Shown: positions 12,501 to 27,500 of the stretch, in pieces
Layout of the letters: the number at the start of each line of letters is the position of its first letter
Position numbering within the stretch: position 1 is the stretch's first letter
Assembly (NCBI GenBank): GCA_013399695.1
Contig: VXAU01001353.1
Location: forward strand, 62,001 to 126,000
Source of the DNA: Formicarius rufipectus
Taxonomy: Eukaryota > Chordata > Aves > Passeriformes > Formicariidae
Reading direction: 5' to 3'
DNA length: 64,000 nt
Notes under the pieces: model-generated
Databases searched by the model: none
What the model was told of the DNA's origin: nothing
Seen by the model: the letters and a program-made list of their open reading frames with translations, nothing else
Translations under genes and position numbers: made by a program

Positions 12501-15500
12501 GTGCCAAACTTGGTTGTCAACAGCGATAAAAAAGTGTGTGACAGATGTGCAAAATGACCTCTCCAAATAATGGAAGATGATTGCATGAAAACAAGAGATT
12601 CCCATCGCTGGTTTAACTTGAGTGAAGCAAATCAAATTATAGGTAGGATGAACATTTCTCATTGCCAGTCTAGGATTCAAACCCTTGACTCCTCTTCAGT
12701 TTTGTAGATTCAAATCATTTCCCTTGAGGTCACAGTGCCTGGTTTTAAGAGTAAAATTTTAACAGCTTCTCTGGTGCCCCAGCATATCACTGAAAGTCCC
12801 CTTATTTATTCCAATGGCTTTGCACCAGGTTTCCAGTTCAATTTCCTTTCTATTTTTCCAAACTAATGACTAGGAGATTGGTTTTACTGTCTGAGTATTG
12901 TGGTGGTGCGAGCTGTGACTAGCTATGGAGTCTGAAGTCTATTAGGAATAACAAAGAGGAAAAATAGCTAGGTTAACTCCAGCTCCTAAGTAGGGGTGAA
13001 GGCAGAAACTTAATTCAGTTCAGGCTTGTTCACTCCTTGTCCCTTCTGAGGTTGTCAGCAAGAGTGGGATTCCATCCTTGCAAGGTGCCTGCAAGTAGAC
13101 AGCTAAATCAGAGCTATTTCTCTTGGCCTTCGTGGTGGGATGGATATATATCTCCAAAGGGACTGTCCTCCTAAGATGGATATCTAACTGGATTTCTCTA
13201 AGTAGCCCTTTGCAGATGCCTATTTCACTCCCATTTCCTGAAGAACAACTATGGGTGCCCCCTTCATGAGTAAATGTCTGACTCTGAAAAGTCTAAAGTG
13301 AGGCTGACTGAATTCCACTCCAGGACAGGCAGCACCTTGCAATACATACAGTTACAGGTTCCCAGGAGATACATTTCCATACAGCAGAATATGAACACTG
13401 CTCCAGACCTCAGAATGCCTCCAGGTTCTGTGCCATCAGCTTTCCAAAGGTGGGCCAAGCCACTGGGGTGCTTGCTTTCCCTACCTGTGCAATGTTCTCG
13501 AAGCATTTGTGGAGATGAGGTTGTACAGCAGTGGGATCTTTTGTCTGAGACAGTATTTCCAGCAGCTCATCATCCGAAAGGAAGTAGAACCTACAAACAC
13601 ATAGAAAGGCATGAGGGGAGACTCTCTTTACTGCAGCATCAGCGGCTCAGTCCTGGCAAGCTGGGGAACAAGCCTTTTTTTAAAGACACTGTTTCTGACT
13701 GCTTGCCGATCTCTTTGTATTTGTGCAGGAGATAAGCAGTCACAGTCCAGCCATCTCCCTTTCTGTAGAGAAAAGGGACAAACTTCTCCCTCTGCACAAG
13801 TCAGTTATTCTCATGCAAAGAGGGTTTAAATGAATAACAAAGAATAGAAGTATTCCTTCAGGAATAAGAGACAAAGTTCCCCAGAGATTTTCATTTTATC
13901 CTACCTTCCTACACAAACCATGAGGCACAGATATCCAATGGTGCTACCAGACCGCCCTTAACTCACTACATTTGTGTGTGCCTGTTTTCTCCCCATCAGA
14001 TGGCAGCATTGAAAGGCACAGCCCAGCTTATGTTTTGCAGCCTCCTGAGTACATCCTAAGCTTAGATGGTTTTGCTCTTTCTTGGCAGAGTGGAGTGAGC
14101 CTCTCCTTTCATATTTTCTGAACCAGAGCGTGTGATCCAGCCCACTGAAATTTGGGGTTACCTGGGAAAAGAGCCTCTCTTCGTCTCCAGATATTCAGTC
14201 AGCCCTTTCTGCACAAGTTCCAGTAGTTTGTTACAATTTTGCAGCTTCTCTAGTAGCACTGGATCAGGGCACAAAGAAATCACCTATACCAGAATGGAGA
14301 ACAGAGGAAGCATCAGTATTCCGAGCACGTGGGAGATAAGGCACTGGAGATAATTGGGTTGCCCACTGATGTTACTGATAGGATTTAAATGACTCATGCA
14401 CAGGAACAATTTCACAGGGGTCTAGAGAGGTGTGAGTTTTGTGGGCAAGGAGGGGAAACAGTTCTTGTGGATGTGACAAGCACAATTCTGGGTTCCCCTA
14501 AATACTAACACTTGCAATACAGAATACAAGTAGTGACGGAGTCCTGGGAAGGGGAGACTAGAGAACAGAAGAGAGCAGAGCAGAGCACTGCTATCAGGAC
14601 ACAGAAACAGTGGCTCCAAAAAAACTCAAAAGAGTCAATCTTGAGGAAGAATTAAAGGAGTTACCTTATGGCTTGCAACCACAGCAGGGCAGGTTACAAA
14701 AGTCATAGGAGGCAGGGGGTCTGTGGGTTGAGGAGGAGATATCTGGTGGGGTGCAAAGCTTGGTGCAAGGCATTACAGGTACTCTGTCTGTTCTGACACC
14801 AGAACAAAAAGCCAAGCTCTACAAGAAGAAACCCAGCACAATGCCCCAGGCAAGGCTGCACAGTTAATACTGCACTGCTCACATCCACACCATTACAAAA
14901 ACAATTACTCAAACACATAGTCCTTGTGTGAGCACAGACCCAAGGAGCTTTGGATACCTGTACTGGCTTTCATAAAGGCATATACCTCAGGGTTTTCATT
15001 AGCATTCTTCATGACCTTCCTCCAATCCTTATCCACAGTCTGGTAGCGCTTGCTTTCCAATGGAAGCTGTCTTTTGATGTCCTCTGAGCTAAAGATTGGC
15101 TCCAAGTAGAGCCAAGAGCGCTGACAGTTCAGCCATTCCTCCAGGACATCCTAATGGGAAGCAAGAAGAGCATATCAGGGCCCCATGCTATGAACCTGTT
15201 CAACAAAACTATTCAAACTGTGTACCACAATGGGTTTAAAAAACAAGGAAGGAAAAAGGAGGTGATGCTGCACAATTCTAAAATCTACCAATGGGGTCAG
15301 GAGGTGGTATTTCCATACCAAATAATTGTCAAATTCCTAGCAACCCCTATTGCTAACAGTTGCCAGCAGGCTTAGAATCAATACCCACTAGTTTCATGGG
15401 GATAGTTCAGAAATACGTGTAAGCCAATACTAAAGTTCAAAGGGACTCTGTGTTGCCAGGCCAAAATTTTGTGGCTGGTATTTCTGCTTTTTTAGAGAAG

Positions 15501-18500
15501 TTGGTACAGTGTGATCACAAAGATGGGGATTTTATCTTGTCAGAAGAGTTCTTCTGGGAAGGAAGTAGAATGACAAATAAAAGATGCCAGACTGCAATTC
15601 TGTCATATCCTCTCTCCTGCCTGATGTACCTCAGCCCCAGTCTTACCTACAGAATAATCCATGGCAAAATCTTCAAACAACACTCTGAATTAAGAGAATG
15701 AAGCTGAAGCTAAACATTTAAGTTGAACACCAGGCAGGAAGCCCTGTTTCTCAGGCATTCAAAGGAGCAAGAGAATTAGGTTTGAAGAACATCCTGCTCT
15801 ATTTGCAGGAGAGTGGAAGGCATAGGTAACTTGCCCAACATTGCAAAGCAATTGAAGCATTTGACTCCTTTTCAGACTGCCTTAGATATATGCTGCTATC
15901 TACAGTTCACTTGACCTAGCAAGACCTGGAGTTTTCCAGTACTACAGACAACAGTGTTTACCATACTCCATCAGCTAACTTTGATAAGTCCCTTCCCAGA
16001 AGTGGACTAACGGGCCTTTAGTGACAGGAATGGCACAATACAAAGAAGCGGAAGGAAAGGCAGGGTGAAAACCTGTACATCATTACTACCAAAACCAAAC
16101 AGTAAATAACTGATTTTCCCCATGTCAACTAATGCCATGGGGCTTAGAGTACCATTTCTGTAACCTCGTGAGACAAGGTCAGCACTACAGCAGTGGCTCA
16201 GGCACACCCAGATGGTAAGCACCCATCAACAGAATAAAGTAGATATGAATAACAGACAACAATACGACTGTACATCAAACGTCAACATTTACACAAAGTT
16301 CTCCAGCCAGATGCTTGTATTAAAACTTTTCTCCCATAGCAGTGCTATTTTACTGTCAGAGTCCTGCTGGTGCTGCTGGTTTGAGGGATAAGAGCTGGCA
16401 CAGTCTCCCAGATCCTACTTAAAAGTAGTTTTCTATGTGCTTTCCTACACTGATATGTGAATGATAGCATGGACTTCACAGGGTTTTTAACACTCTGTAA
16501 GGTCCATTTAGTATAGCATGATTAGAAATATCAGTAAGACTGTTCACAGCAATGGAAGAGTTCTGATCCCACCAAAATGTTGCAACAGGCAGGATAAGAG
16601 CTGCATTACGAGTCAGAGGGCTTTGACAGGCCCTATTCCTCTCCAAAGACTGATACTCCCTCAAGAGCCATCCTTCCAGTTCCCTAGCAGCAACTGCACG
16701 GTGTCCAGTTGCCAGCACAGCAGCACAGCCCAGCTGCTTGCCTTCACTACACATGTGTGGGTAAAAACCAATACCTGTGTCATCTTCAGTTTATTTTCCC
16801 ACATGTTCATCCTTTCTTCAAAAGGTTTCTTGAAGGGTGAGAAGGACATGCTCTGAACCAGGACAATATGATCATCCAGGAGCTGAGAAATGTCATCGGT
16901 GCTTTTCAGAATAAAGGTATTTGTGTCTTTGTAAAGCGCCACAGTAAATGAAACTGATTTCCATTCACTCTCTATCTTGTTGAGTGACTGAAAAAGAAAG
17001 AAAATTTCCAGATACAACATGTAATGGCTATCCCAGCTTCCACAATTCTCTTAATGCCCTTCTCTAGGAATGACAGATTTGACTCTTGGATTTCACTGGA
17101 AACTGCAGCTACATATTTAATGCATGAGACACTCAGCAACAACACATTTCCTCTGCTTTGCCCACAGATACTACACTTCAACACCTGTGCTGAAAGGAAA
17201 ACCTTGAAGGAAAAAAATAACTCACATTTTCATCTTCAGGCCCATTTATGCTATGAGATACACAAACACTGCCAGCAAAGAGCCTATTAATGGCTACGGT
17301 TAATGATTGCTTTGACAAAGGGAGAACTATCCACTGGGAACTCACCTGAGATTTTCAGGAACAAGAGCTGCCACAAGGTCATGACTTTTAATCAAGACCA
17401 TCTTAGATTGTATATGAACTGGTGAACTGAAGCTGAAAGACTATCTAACTCATGAATCTCCTGGTTTAAAGGATTGGCCATCTCTGTTTCCCATCCTAGC
17501 TAATCCCCTTGATGTAACATTTGAATGGCAGAATGCAGACAGTCAATTTATTTTAACATAAGCAGTCACTAATCCAAAAGTGAGGAGTGAGACCCAAGCA
17601 CTGGATCAGCACAACCATCAGGCAGTGCTGTTATGCTACAACTGAAATTCTACACAAGGTGGACATGTTTGTCTAGAGTCTGAACTCACTCATGTGGCCA
17701 TTGTTTCCCCCTGTAAGGGCAGCAGCCTTTTCACTTGTGCTGCAGAATGCATCTCTGGGACAACAGGAACACCACCCAAGTCAACGACTGCCTGCTCAGC
17801 AGAAGCATATTTGAGAAGCAACCAAAGACACAGCAAGTCCTTTCTCCTCACATTTTCGATGGCGTATTCCTTGCTGGCAGTCTCAGCGACTTTGAGAATG
17901 CTCTCGATGTGGTCCTGCAGGTTCAGCTCCAAGCAGCGACCAAGTGTCAGGGTGGGTTCCAGCTTGACATCGGGGCTAATTTTGCTCGATAGCATCTCCC
18001 AGTGCCGCTCTCTCATACCAGGGTTGCGCAACCCTTGAACTAAGGGCACATATTGTTTGAATTCCTCAATCTTTTCTCGAAAGTCCATTGCAACACTCTG
18101 GCAGTCTTTCAGAGAGAAAAACAGAACAACATCAGCAACAACACTGTGTGAGGAAGTTGCCTGAAGGAGCTTCTGGAAGCTGTCTAAAGCCTGATGTGCA
18201 TGTAGTCACGTGGTATGGGGTAGGTAAGCAGCAGGAGAGACTAGTGGAAAATGCAGGTTGAAGAAATGAGGATATGAAGGCATTGCTCTATATAGTCACT
18301 AAGCCAGGATTCAAGCCACTCCCAGAAGCATATCTGCCTATCAGCCAAAAGCCTGTTACAGGCAAGCTCATGCTAAGTAGAAGTGTGCCTTAGGCTTGAG
18401 TTCACCAGAAGACAAGAAGTAAACAAATTTAACTTCTCGAGATGGGCTAAAGCATGATGAAGCCTCATCTGCCAGTATATATTTTAGAAGCTCACCATTC

Positions 18501-21500
18501 CAAGATATTCACTTTTTAAAAAGACTACACTGTAAGCTATTTCACACCCCAGCTCAGACCATCCTCTATAGAAGATGAGCACCTAGGAGCTAGAAGTAGG
18601 CTGGGATCCCAGCTGGGTCTGGAAATGGGAGCATGCAGGAGAGACCCTGTTAGTCTATAGCCATGCTAGACACAAATGTACTTCTCCGTCATAGGAAGGA
18701 CAAAGTGAAGAAAAGGGCTTTTCTCTTTGCGGGCATCCTGGAAACCCCTGTCTTTGCAATGTTCATACCCTACCCTATTTTCAGCTTGTGCTACTACGAG
18801 TAAAACAATGGGTAGGTAAAGAACATGGGACTTGCCTCCTTTCCAAAACCTGACAACAGTGTGTGCCTCCTTTTATTGCACCCTGTGTGGCTGCACTGTA
18901 CACTGGCAGCAAGGATGTGTGACCACCTCACACTCCCTGCCAGGTGTATGCAAAGACAAGGCAGGTTCAAGGACAAAACATATATATTACCAGGTGCCAG
19001 GGAATATTGCAATGAATACGAGCAGGTATTCTTAGTATTTCTGTTTATCATAATGATTCATAGTTACTCACGCATCCACTCATCACCTCCTCCATCGGGG
19101 CTGATTCATGGCATTGTTTAAGAGCAAGTTCAAGTTAAAAAGGATGAATCAAAAATCACCCACAGCAAAATATATTTCAATCTAACCCATCTGGCAGGAG
19201 ATTTTTAGAATTAGTTCTAAAGAATGACCAATACATCTCTGAGAATCAGGGAATGGGAATTTAAGTCTCAATTTCAGCTTTATTAGGAGAAATGGTTAAA
19301 AGATCTTCATGTGAATTGCAAGGGCTGGGTGCAATCATCTAAACTTCATACACATTCAGGCAAGAAGGAAAATTGTTATTACAGTGCACAGATCATTTCC
19401 AGATTTTGCAATTTCATTTTATTCATAACAAAATCAAGACCTTTTCTGGCTTTCTATTAAATTGATTGGCCAATAGAGAAATTAAGATTGCCCAAGAAAA
19501 CAGCACCTGGAAGACCCAGATTCAAGTTCCCTTGCTGCCTGACTTGTGTAAGGGCTTAAGCCCACATGTCTAGCCAGTGGGCTACATAGTAATTCTCTGT
19601 GACTAGCCAGGATTATTTCATTTTATGTAAATACTAACTGCAACATCAGAGGGTGGCTTTTATTTCAGTACTGTCTTGGGAATTAGGTATAAAAGGGATT
19701 TGCAGCCTGGTAGTTTCCATGCCAAACTGGTACTTCAAGCAGCTAACTAGTATCTAGATGTGATTCATTATTTCAGGGGGAAAAAAAGATGGAAAATAAC
19801 TTTGCTAGCATTTTCTCAGCTGTCTCTAACACACACATGTGACATCCTGACAATCCCCGTTCAGAGCACTCTGTGACATGCCTCACATCAAAATGCTGAT
19901 ATGCATCAACTTCTTTTCTCCAGTCTGTGTATCTACCTGGTGAATCCTTGAACTGCTTCACACATCTCTGCATTGTCTTAAGAGAGTCATTGACACTCTT
20001 TTCTAGCTCCTCAGACTCAATTTTAACAAGAGAATCATTCATCCAGCTCTCGTTCCATTGTATCCAGTCTGACACTGTTGTCCAGAGATCATAGTAGGGC
20101 TGGAATTCCTTAGTCATCTTGGACACCACAGCATACTTTGAAAAGAGAGAAAGAACAAGCTTAAGTAACAAGTATATTCACCTCTGGATGACAGATTATA
20201 TGTCAAAAGGTCAAAAAAGCCCAACTCTTTTTTTAATCTGAAGCCAGCAATGAGAAAACATGTACTTCAAGAGAATATATCAGACTACGTTCTCCTGGGA
20301 CAACAATATATACTCCAAGGGAGACCAATAAGCAGAGTTGGGATTGACACATTCAGGACAAAATGCATCCAGTGGAGTTGTGCTTGCACCATGTGTGTGG
20401 CATGGAAAGCAGTCCCCTCCACTTGCCTCTACAAATGCTCTCCTGTAAAGTGAGATTTGGATAGGCAGGCCATACACAGTCAGTGAAAGTACACACTGCA
20501 CAACATATCAAAACTTGGCTCCTTACAGTGAAGGAGAAGTAACCACAGACTGAGGGGTAGGAAAGGAGCACGTGAACTCCACTTCTGGTCTACAGCCAGA
20601 CCAGGCTGGATGTGGATGACAATGACTCATTGGCAGCTGAGTGTTTGGAAGCAAAATGAGTGTTTGCAACTATATAAACTGTTGCCTTAGGAGAACACCA
20701 CGCTCTGAGCCCAGCCAGCTGCCAGCACCCACCATGCAACCACTCGCATTCACACCCATAGGCCTGCAGCAACAGCCTTACAGAAATGGATGCATCAACT
20801 GCTGCCTCAAGACCTTCTCCAACCAATTTCTTCCCACTAGCATCTCTCAGATCTCAGTGTGGGCACTCAAAGTAGCTCACAGAAGTGGCAATACCAGGCC
20901 CTGAGCAGCCTTCCATATTCACCTGGGATCAGCACTTCTGCAGCACAGTGGAGCGATGGGTCAGCATGGTCATTCTACAGAACTGAGGAGCACCTCACCA
21001 GATAAACCAAAACAACATGAAGGAATCCTTCCTGAGGAACTACATCTCATTATTTGCTCTACCTACCACCTAGAAATGCCAATAAAGACTAGAGTGCTGT
21101 AGGTACAGGACCTGACACTTACATCGGTGACTTTGATGCCAAAGAGTCTTTCCCTGTTGTTGTAGAGAACTGCCAAATCCTGAAGCTCCTTTAGCTGTTT
21201 CCGGACCTCCCTTGCATCAGTAGCAAAATCATGAGCTTGGTTAACATCTGACTGGATGGAAAATCCACCTACAGTCAGCTGGAAGAGAAAATGCAGGCAC
21301 AAGAAGGGGCTCTGAAGCTGAGTGCTAGAGATCTCGGGTGTCTCTTTGTCACATTCAAAGGCAAGACTGTTATGCTCACAATTTCACCTCCCCCAAACCA
21401 GTTCTACTTCTGTTTAGGCCACAACAGAAGGGATAAGGAGAAGCAATAATCACTGGTCAGGGGGATGAAAGTGCAAGTCTGTTCCCAACTTTCTTGATAT

Positions 21501-24500
21501 TGAATTTATACTGTTATTAGCTATCTGTTATCAGAATCACTGAAGTGCAAATGACAGCTCTACTAGTTGCTCATTTTTTATCCAAAAAAGCTGCTTAACA
21601 ACACATGCCTAGAACTTCTCTAATAATTTTTCTATTTTGTTTCAGTGGCTTGGGCTTGTTTGGTTGGTTTGGATTTTATTTTAGTGTTTTTTGCAGGTTA
21701 GTGTTTTTGGTTGATTATTTGCTTGGTTGTTTCAGGAATCTATTTCCAAGATATTCTATCTAGCTCAGTGATTAGTCTTTCTAAGATGGCTTTTTTTTTT
21801 GACCTGTGTTTAAGACTTGCTGGTGGAAAAAATAAAATTCAGACTGTTTAAGAGACACCAGAGGTATCTCAGCTCCAAGACTGAAATTATTTCAGGGTCT
21901 TTTCCCACAAGATAAGTTCCATGGCTGAATGCTGCATTTCCCGCCTTGATGGCAGTGCACTGTAGGAGATGCTCTGCAGGGACCCTAGTACACAAGAAGG
22001 AAAAAGGAGGTGCATGTGTTGTCCAAGCACCAAGAATTGGAATATTGTATCTCTCCGAACACCTTCCCACTGAAAAATGAGTACTTCTGCAGAATATTGT
22101 CTTTCACACAAAAATCAAACTCTTAAAAAAAACCCAAAAAAAGATCAACAAGGGAGGGTGTGATAATTTTTGGTCCCATAGTACACTGACCTAAAAAAAC
22201 TCATCTGACTAAAATATCATCTGAAAGTTTCCCACCTGCCTGACCACAAGGGCTTCAAGGCCCCCTTCTATGGACAGCTCATTGTCAGGGGCTTAATACC
22301 TGCATATCATCCAGTTTCTCTTGAAATGAATTCTGATCCAGGATCTGCATTTTGCGGAATTTGTCTTCATCTTCCGCATGCTGGAGCCGAATGGCCTCCG
22401 TTTCCATAAATATTTTCAGTGGCCAGTAACTTGCAGCCCACCTGCACTCACATGATACAAGAAAAGAAAGAGAAAAAAAGAAAAAAGAAAAAAAAAAGAA
22501 GAGAAAGAGAGAAAGAAGCTTTTTGAGCATATGTTTGAAATGCTGAAAATAACAGAATGAGAAAGCCAAATCCCACCAAACAAGGAAGCTTTACAACAAC
22601 AGAAACACATGTGGTTTCAACAAAACATTTTTTTCCAGCTTGTCTTGTTGATATGCAGTCCTTGTGACTAGGCTATTCAGCTGGAGAGGGCTGGGGAGAA
22701 GTGGAGGGCCTTTTAAAAAGGAACAAATCCACTACATTGCTGAAAAGCTAGGAGACAGCAAAATAACAGTTGGCATCCAGAGGGAATGTCTGCCTTTGAA
22801 TGTTTTCATAAGAAACTGAAGAAAATGGGGTCAGAGTCTTGGCTTATGGCTTTTCAGGGCTACTGAAAAAGCCAGTCTTCTGTTAAGCAGGGTGGTGAGG
22901 GGCCAGGGTAACCCAGATACAGGGAAGCCCTGGATAGCAAGGCTTTTGTGCAGTGCCCTGGGGAGAGTGTTGCAGATTCAGGACAAGCTGCACAAAGTGG
23001 CTGCTTAGCCAAGGCAGGTGTTGCTCACCCACAGCACACCCATTACTGACTCCATTTAGATTCCTTAACTTGTATGCAATGCAAGGTGCAAGTTCTGTGG
23101 CATTACACTCAAGGTCACAGCTTTCCCAGAGCCTGAGTATCAGCCATCTCCTACTAGTCCTGCCTGTGCCAGGTCTGGCCAGTAAGCACACAGCCACACC
23201 TGTGCCAAGCTGTCCTAGGGCCAAGCTTCTTTCCTGCAGCTTCTGTGGGGTTTTTGCCCAGTGCATCCCACGTTTCTAGTTTCAGAAGCACTCTGCAGAG
23301 ACTCACTCAGGTTGTCAACACACTAGGCCAAGTTCATGTTCTAGGAGACTTGCTTCCAGAGCTGAGCAGAGTTTAGAAGCCTTGTAGCTGTGTTTATGAG
23401 CTGACTCTGCTACTGGGGCATAGTCAGGACCCAATTCGAGTAATAAAACTAAGAGGAGATTGCTCAAAGAAGTGCAGCAATATTAAGTGTACAAGTTCCT
23501 TCCTAATCCTAAGAAAACTGTGGGAGTGTTCCTAGCTTGGAAGTGTTCATTTAGTTTCAGACACAGACTAAACTGTGCACTTTGAGACTTCGCAAATGTC
23601 TATAAGAAAAATCCTCAAAAAACCCACCAAGAGAAAAGGGCTTTACTATGCTAAACAGGTTAATAGCTACCGGTTTGCCTTGCCCCAGGCCAGAAGGCAG
23701 CATGAACTCACACTTCCTGTCTACTAACTTCAGTTCAAGGATTCAGTGCTCATACAGCCTGAGAGACTTAGAGTTCTGCAGGAGTCCTTGATAGACACAT
23801 GGCCCCTGAAGCACTGAGAATGGTAATTGCTGCAGAGTCCCACTTTGACAGAGGGAGAAATGCCTTGTGCTCACTTGTCAGCGAAATCTTCTTCAGTAAG
23901 ATTGTAAAGGAATTCCTCCATGATCTTGTAATCTTCCATGACTTCATGAATCAGTTGCTGCACAGGGTGAGAGAAAGAGACAGAAAGTAGACACCTTTAG
24001 ACCATGCTGATTCCAGCTCTCTGGTGTACTCTTCATTTTCATTAGGTGCCTTTGAAGAGCTTTAGTCACACAAGCTTAACGTGATGTGGGCTGCTTCTGT
24101 GCTGAGTGAACAGTGGGAATGGATTTAAACCCCTTGTTCTGTGAATGATCATGCCATCATCACCCTCTGTTCTATTTGAGTGAAAAGAAGTGTGACTTAG
24201 TGGATAAAGTGCTGGACAGAAATTGAGTGTTTTGGGTTATCCTCCAGGTTCTCTCCTTGGCATAGATAAGTCAGCTTACAGCTTGATGCCTTTGTTTCCC
24301 GTATGTTCAGCTGGGAAAAGACCTGCACTTCAAAAAACTTTGAAATAACTCGGTACTAAAATGCCCTATTAGAAGAAATACTTTAACAGCAATATAAACA
24401 CTGGGTAACAAAAAGATTTTCTTGAAAACAGCATTCATTTTTAGACAACAGCTATTCAGCACACAAATGCAGAATGGATCATGAAGGCAGCAAAATGCAT

Positions 24501-27500
24501 ACATAAGTATTTTAGGCAAGATTTTTAACTTCTATTTCGTTTTGCAAAGATATTTAGATTCACAACAGGTGTATTTAAAAATACAACTCTTAGGAATTAT
24601 AAAAATACAAAGCCAGGAATCTTGTGGCATTACACGGAAAGACATCCAAGTAAAAAACTGAGTTCCGCTTCTGGGACACCATACATTGCATTGACAAATT
24701 TCCCACTCACTTTCCTTGGTGTCTGTGTCCAAAGGAGAGCATGCCTTACCTCCTGCACAGCCAGCTGCTCTGGGACTCCCTTCATCCAGTCACGCAGCTC
24801 TGTCAGCTCCTCAATATTGTTTGGTTTCACATGCATTTTGGTGCTGATGGTTTGATATGCATCACAGATCTGCAGGAGGATACAGCAGAGAAAAGACCAT
24901 CAAAGAGTCACTAATTTCTAATAAACAAACTAGAAAAACCAGCCATAACCCACCCACTTCTCATTCTGAAGGTGGTCTAAGTGATGAGTATGTAGCCCTG
25001 CTCTGTCTTTTCCTTTTTCACAGTCTTTCTCCATCCACCTCATTTGAGCTCAAATCGAATGAGACTGCCAAAAAAATAGGAAGGGGAACTGCAGGTATGT
25101 AGTGGAAATGATGACAATAACAGATTTAGACAACTGGCTGGCAGATGCAATTGTCCATATTCCAGTTATCCTCAGAGCAAGCAGAAAGACATTCCAGTTG
25201 TATGCTAGACAGACTTTTTCAGTCCATTTTATAAGATGGTAGTGTCTTGAAGAATTTCATCCCAAGAGCTACAGTCTTCAGGCACATAATCTATTAAGTA
25301 TATTTAATACATGATTTGATTGAGTATGCATATCTCCCCTCTAGTTTTAATTTTAAATATTCACTGCAATGCAATCTTCAAAATCTCATTAATGTGACCT
25401 TAGTTGCTGTCTTTTGGCAATTTCATAAAAACACAGTGACTTCAGAAGCAGAAGACACAGACAAATAATCTATTGAACCAGGTAACTTACATTCTGCACC
25501 TGCAAATGGAGGTTTTTAGCCAGCATGTCCAAGATGGAAGTAGCAAGCATTTTGTATTTTTCAGACAGATTTTGCCTAATATATTGTATCCTGACATGGA
25601 AAGGACCAATGACAATAGAATCAGGGAGAAGGTTGTCCAAGTGGTCCTTTTCAGACAAGTATGTGTTTACTATACTCATCACCTCCTGGGCAGATGGAAA
25701 TTGCTCTTCATAGTCTCTGTAAATAAAAACACCAACAAAAAAAGTGGTAATGTAGACCTTAATGATACTTGAGGATCCACGCTGCTTGCAGGATGTCCAG
25801 ACATGTCCACCCAAAGGATCAAGACACGAAATCAATAAGGCATGTATTTACTGTTATTAAAACATGCATCTGTTTGAATTTTTACAATCTTCTGCAAGCA
25901 TAGACTGAGAAGGTGCCAATGCCTTCTAAGGAACATTACTGGGAAGCAATGGAAAGGACAGACTCAAATCTACAATGAGTTTTAGAGCACAATAGATGTG
26001 GAGCGGAGTAAGAGCACAAAATATTTTAGATGTAGAAAAGACGTAAAAGAAAGAGATGAAAGAGGGAGTAGGGCAAGAAGAGAGGAAGACACAAAACAAT
26101 ACAATGGTGTAAAACAGGGCAAGATCAGGAAGCACCTCAGGGGAGGGCAGACACTTCATTGTGTTCTGGGAAGAGACAGAAATTTGTCAGATGGGATTTG
26201 TAAATTGATTAAGCTGGAATAACAAAAGAGAAAGAGGCCTTCATTCCTACAGTTTGGATAAAACATAAGACCTAAATAAAAGTACCTTAAAGCAACAGAG
26301 GTTAAAGGACAACATAGGTGCAAAGAGTGGAAACAATATGGCAGTGGAAACAATGAGGTTGAAACAAAAAAACCCATTACTGTCTACAGAATGCTATCAG
26401 CCTGAACAGACACTATATGAAGGAGGTCAAAGTCAAGTATGCTAACTGGATTCTCAAACAGGATGATTCATTTTCAGGGCCATTAATATCTCCAATTACA
26501 CTGACAAACATGACAGGAATGTGACTGCTGCCAGAGGCAGAAAGAAATTCTCACTGCCACCACCAGTGTTCTCTACAAGCATAGACCACCACCTATGGCT
26601 GAAGGCTGCCTCTGGTGGATGCCTGATCTCACATCTGAGGCACATGGTCTCAGAATAAGTTCCATATTCTCACATAACACACAACAGCTTCTGCAAAGGC
26701 TTGCTGTTTGGGTCAGAGGTGCTTTGTCAGAAGCCACTTACTTTAGGAAGTACTGGATGTCATTGTTATTTATCTCTAAGAACTTCTCATATCTCTTGGC
26801 ATAGGCTTTGAGAGGGATCTGTGTCTTTTGGATGGCAGCCTGCAGAGCCTCACGTAGCTCTTCCACTTCTGGTTCATGCAAGCCCACTGATTCCAGCAAG
26901 GGTGTGCCTGTGATATCCATGTTTTCCAACACATACTAGAAGAAGAAAGAGAGAAGTCTTTCAGGATTAGCAGCGTTAACTGTGCCTCCTTAGGTGAGAG
27001 GTAAGACAGTCACTGGTGGCACCTTTGGGAACTTGTGCAGTCCATACTTCTACATTGTGTCAGGAATTGTTTTATCAGTTCTATGTTGCCCCTTCTCCCC
27101 AAAGGAGGACCCAGTGAGACAGTGACAGGCAAGTGGACGCATATGCAGAAGGGACATGAATCAAACTGACATCACTGGAAACAGTGCTTTTTCCTCTACT
27201 AGTCTGCTTTTTCCCAACTGCCATATGTTCAGGGCAACCAGGTTGCTCATGACATGTGCTCACAGAACCTGCAGCACCACAGCAGAGACAGCAACTAGAT
27301 AAAACAGATACAACTTTGGGGAGATTGAAGAAATCCTGTCAGAATTGAACTGCATTAGCATAGTGCTGTGCCCAAATTAATTTAATTGGATTTCAAACTA
27401 CCTACTTCTGCAGCTCCCTTCTTCAGTAAAAGCTCAGGAGCGTCTATGCTAAACTGCAATACTCTGAGACAAGCATAGCTGTATCACTGTTGATGCAGAA

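Noticed and set aside
17694..18038. Plus-strand 114-codon frame
   Set aside because: It overlaps the DNAH1 linker exon at 17,852-18,105, whose minus-strand translation is strongly conserved.
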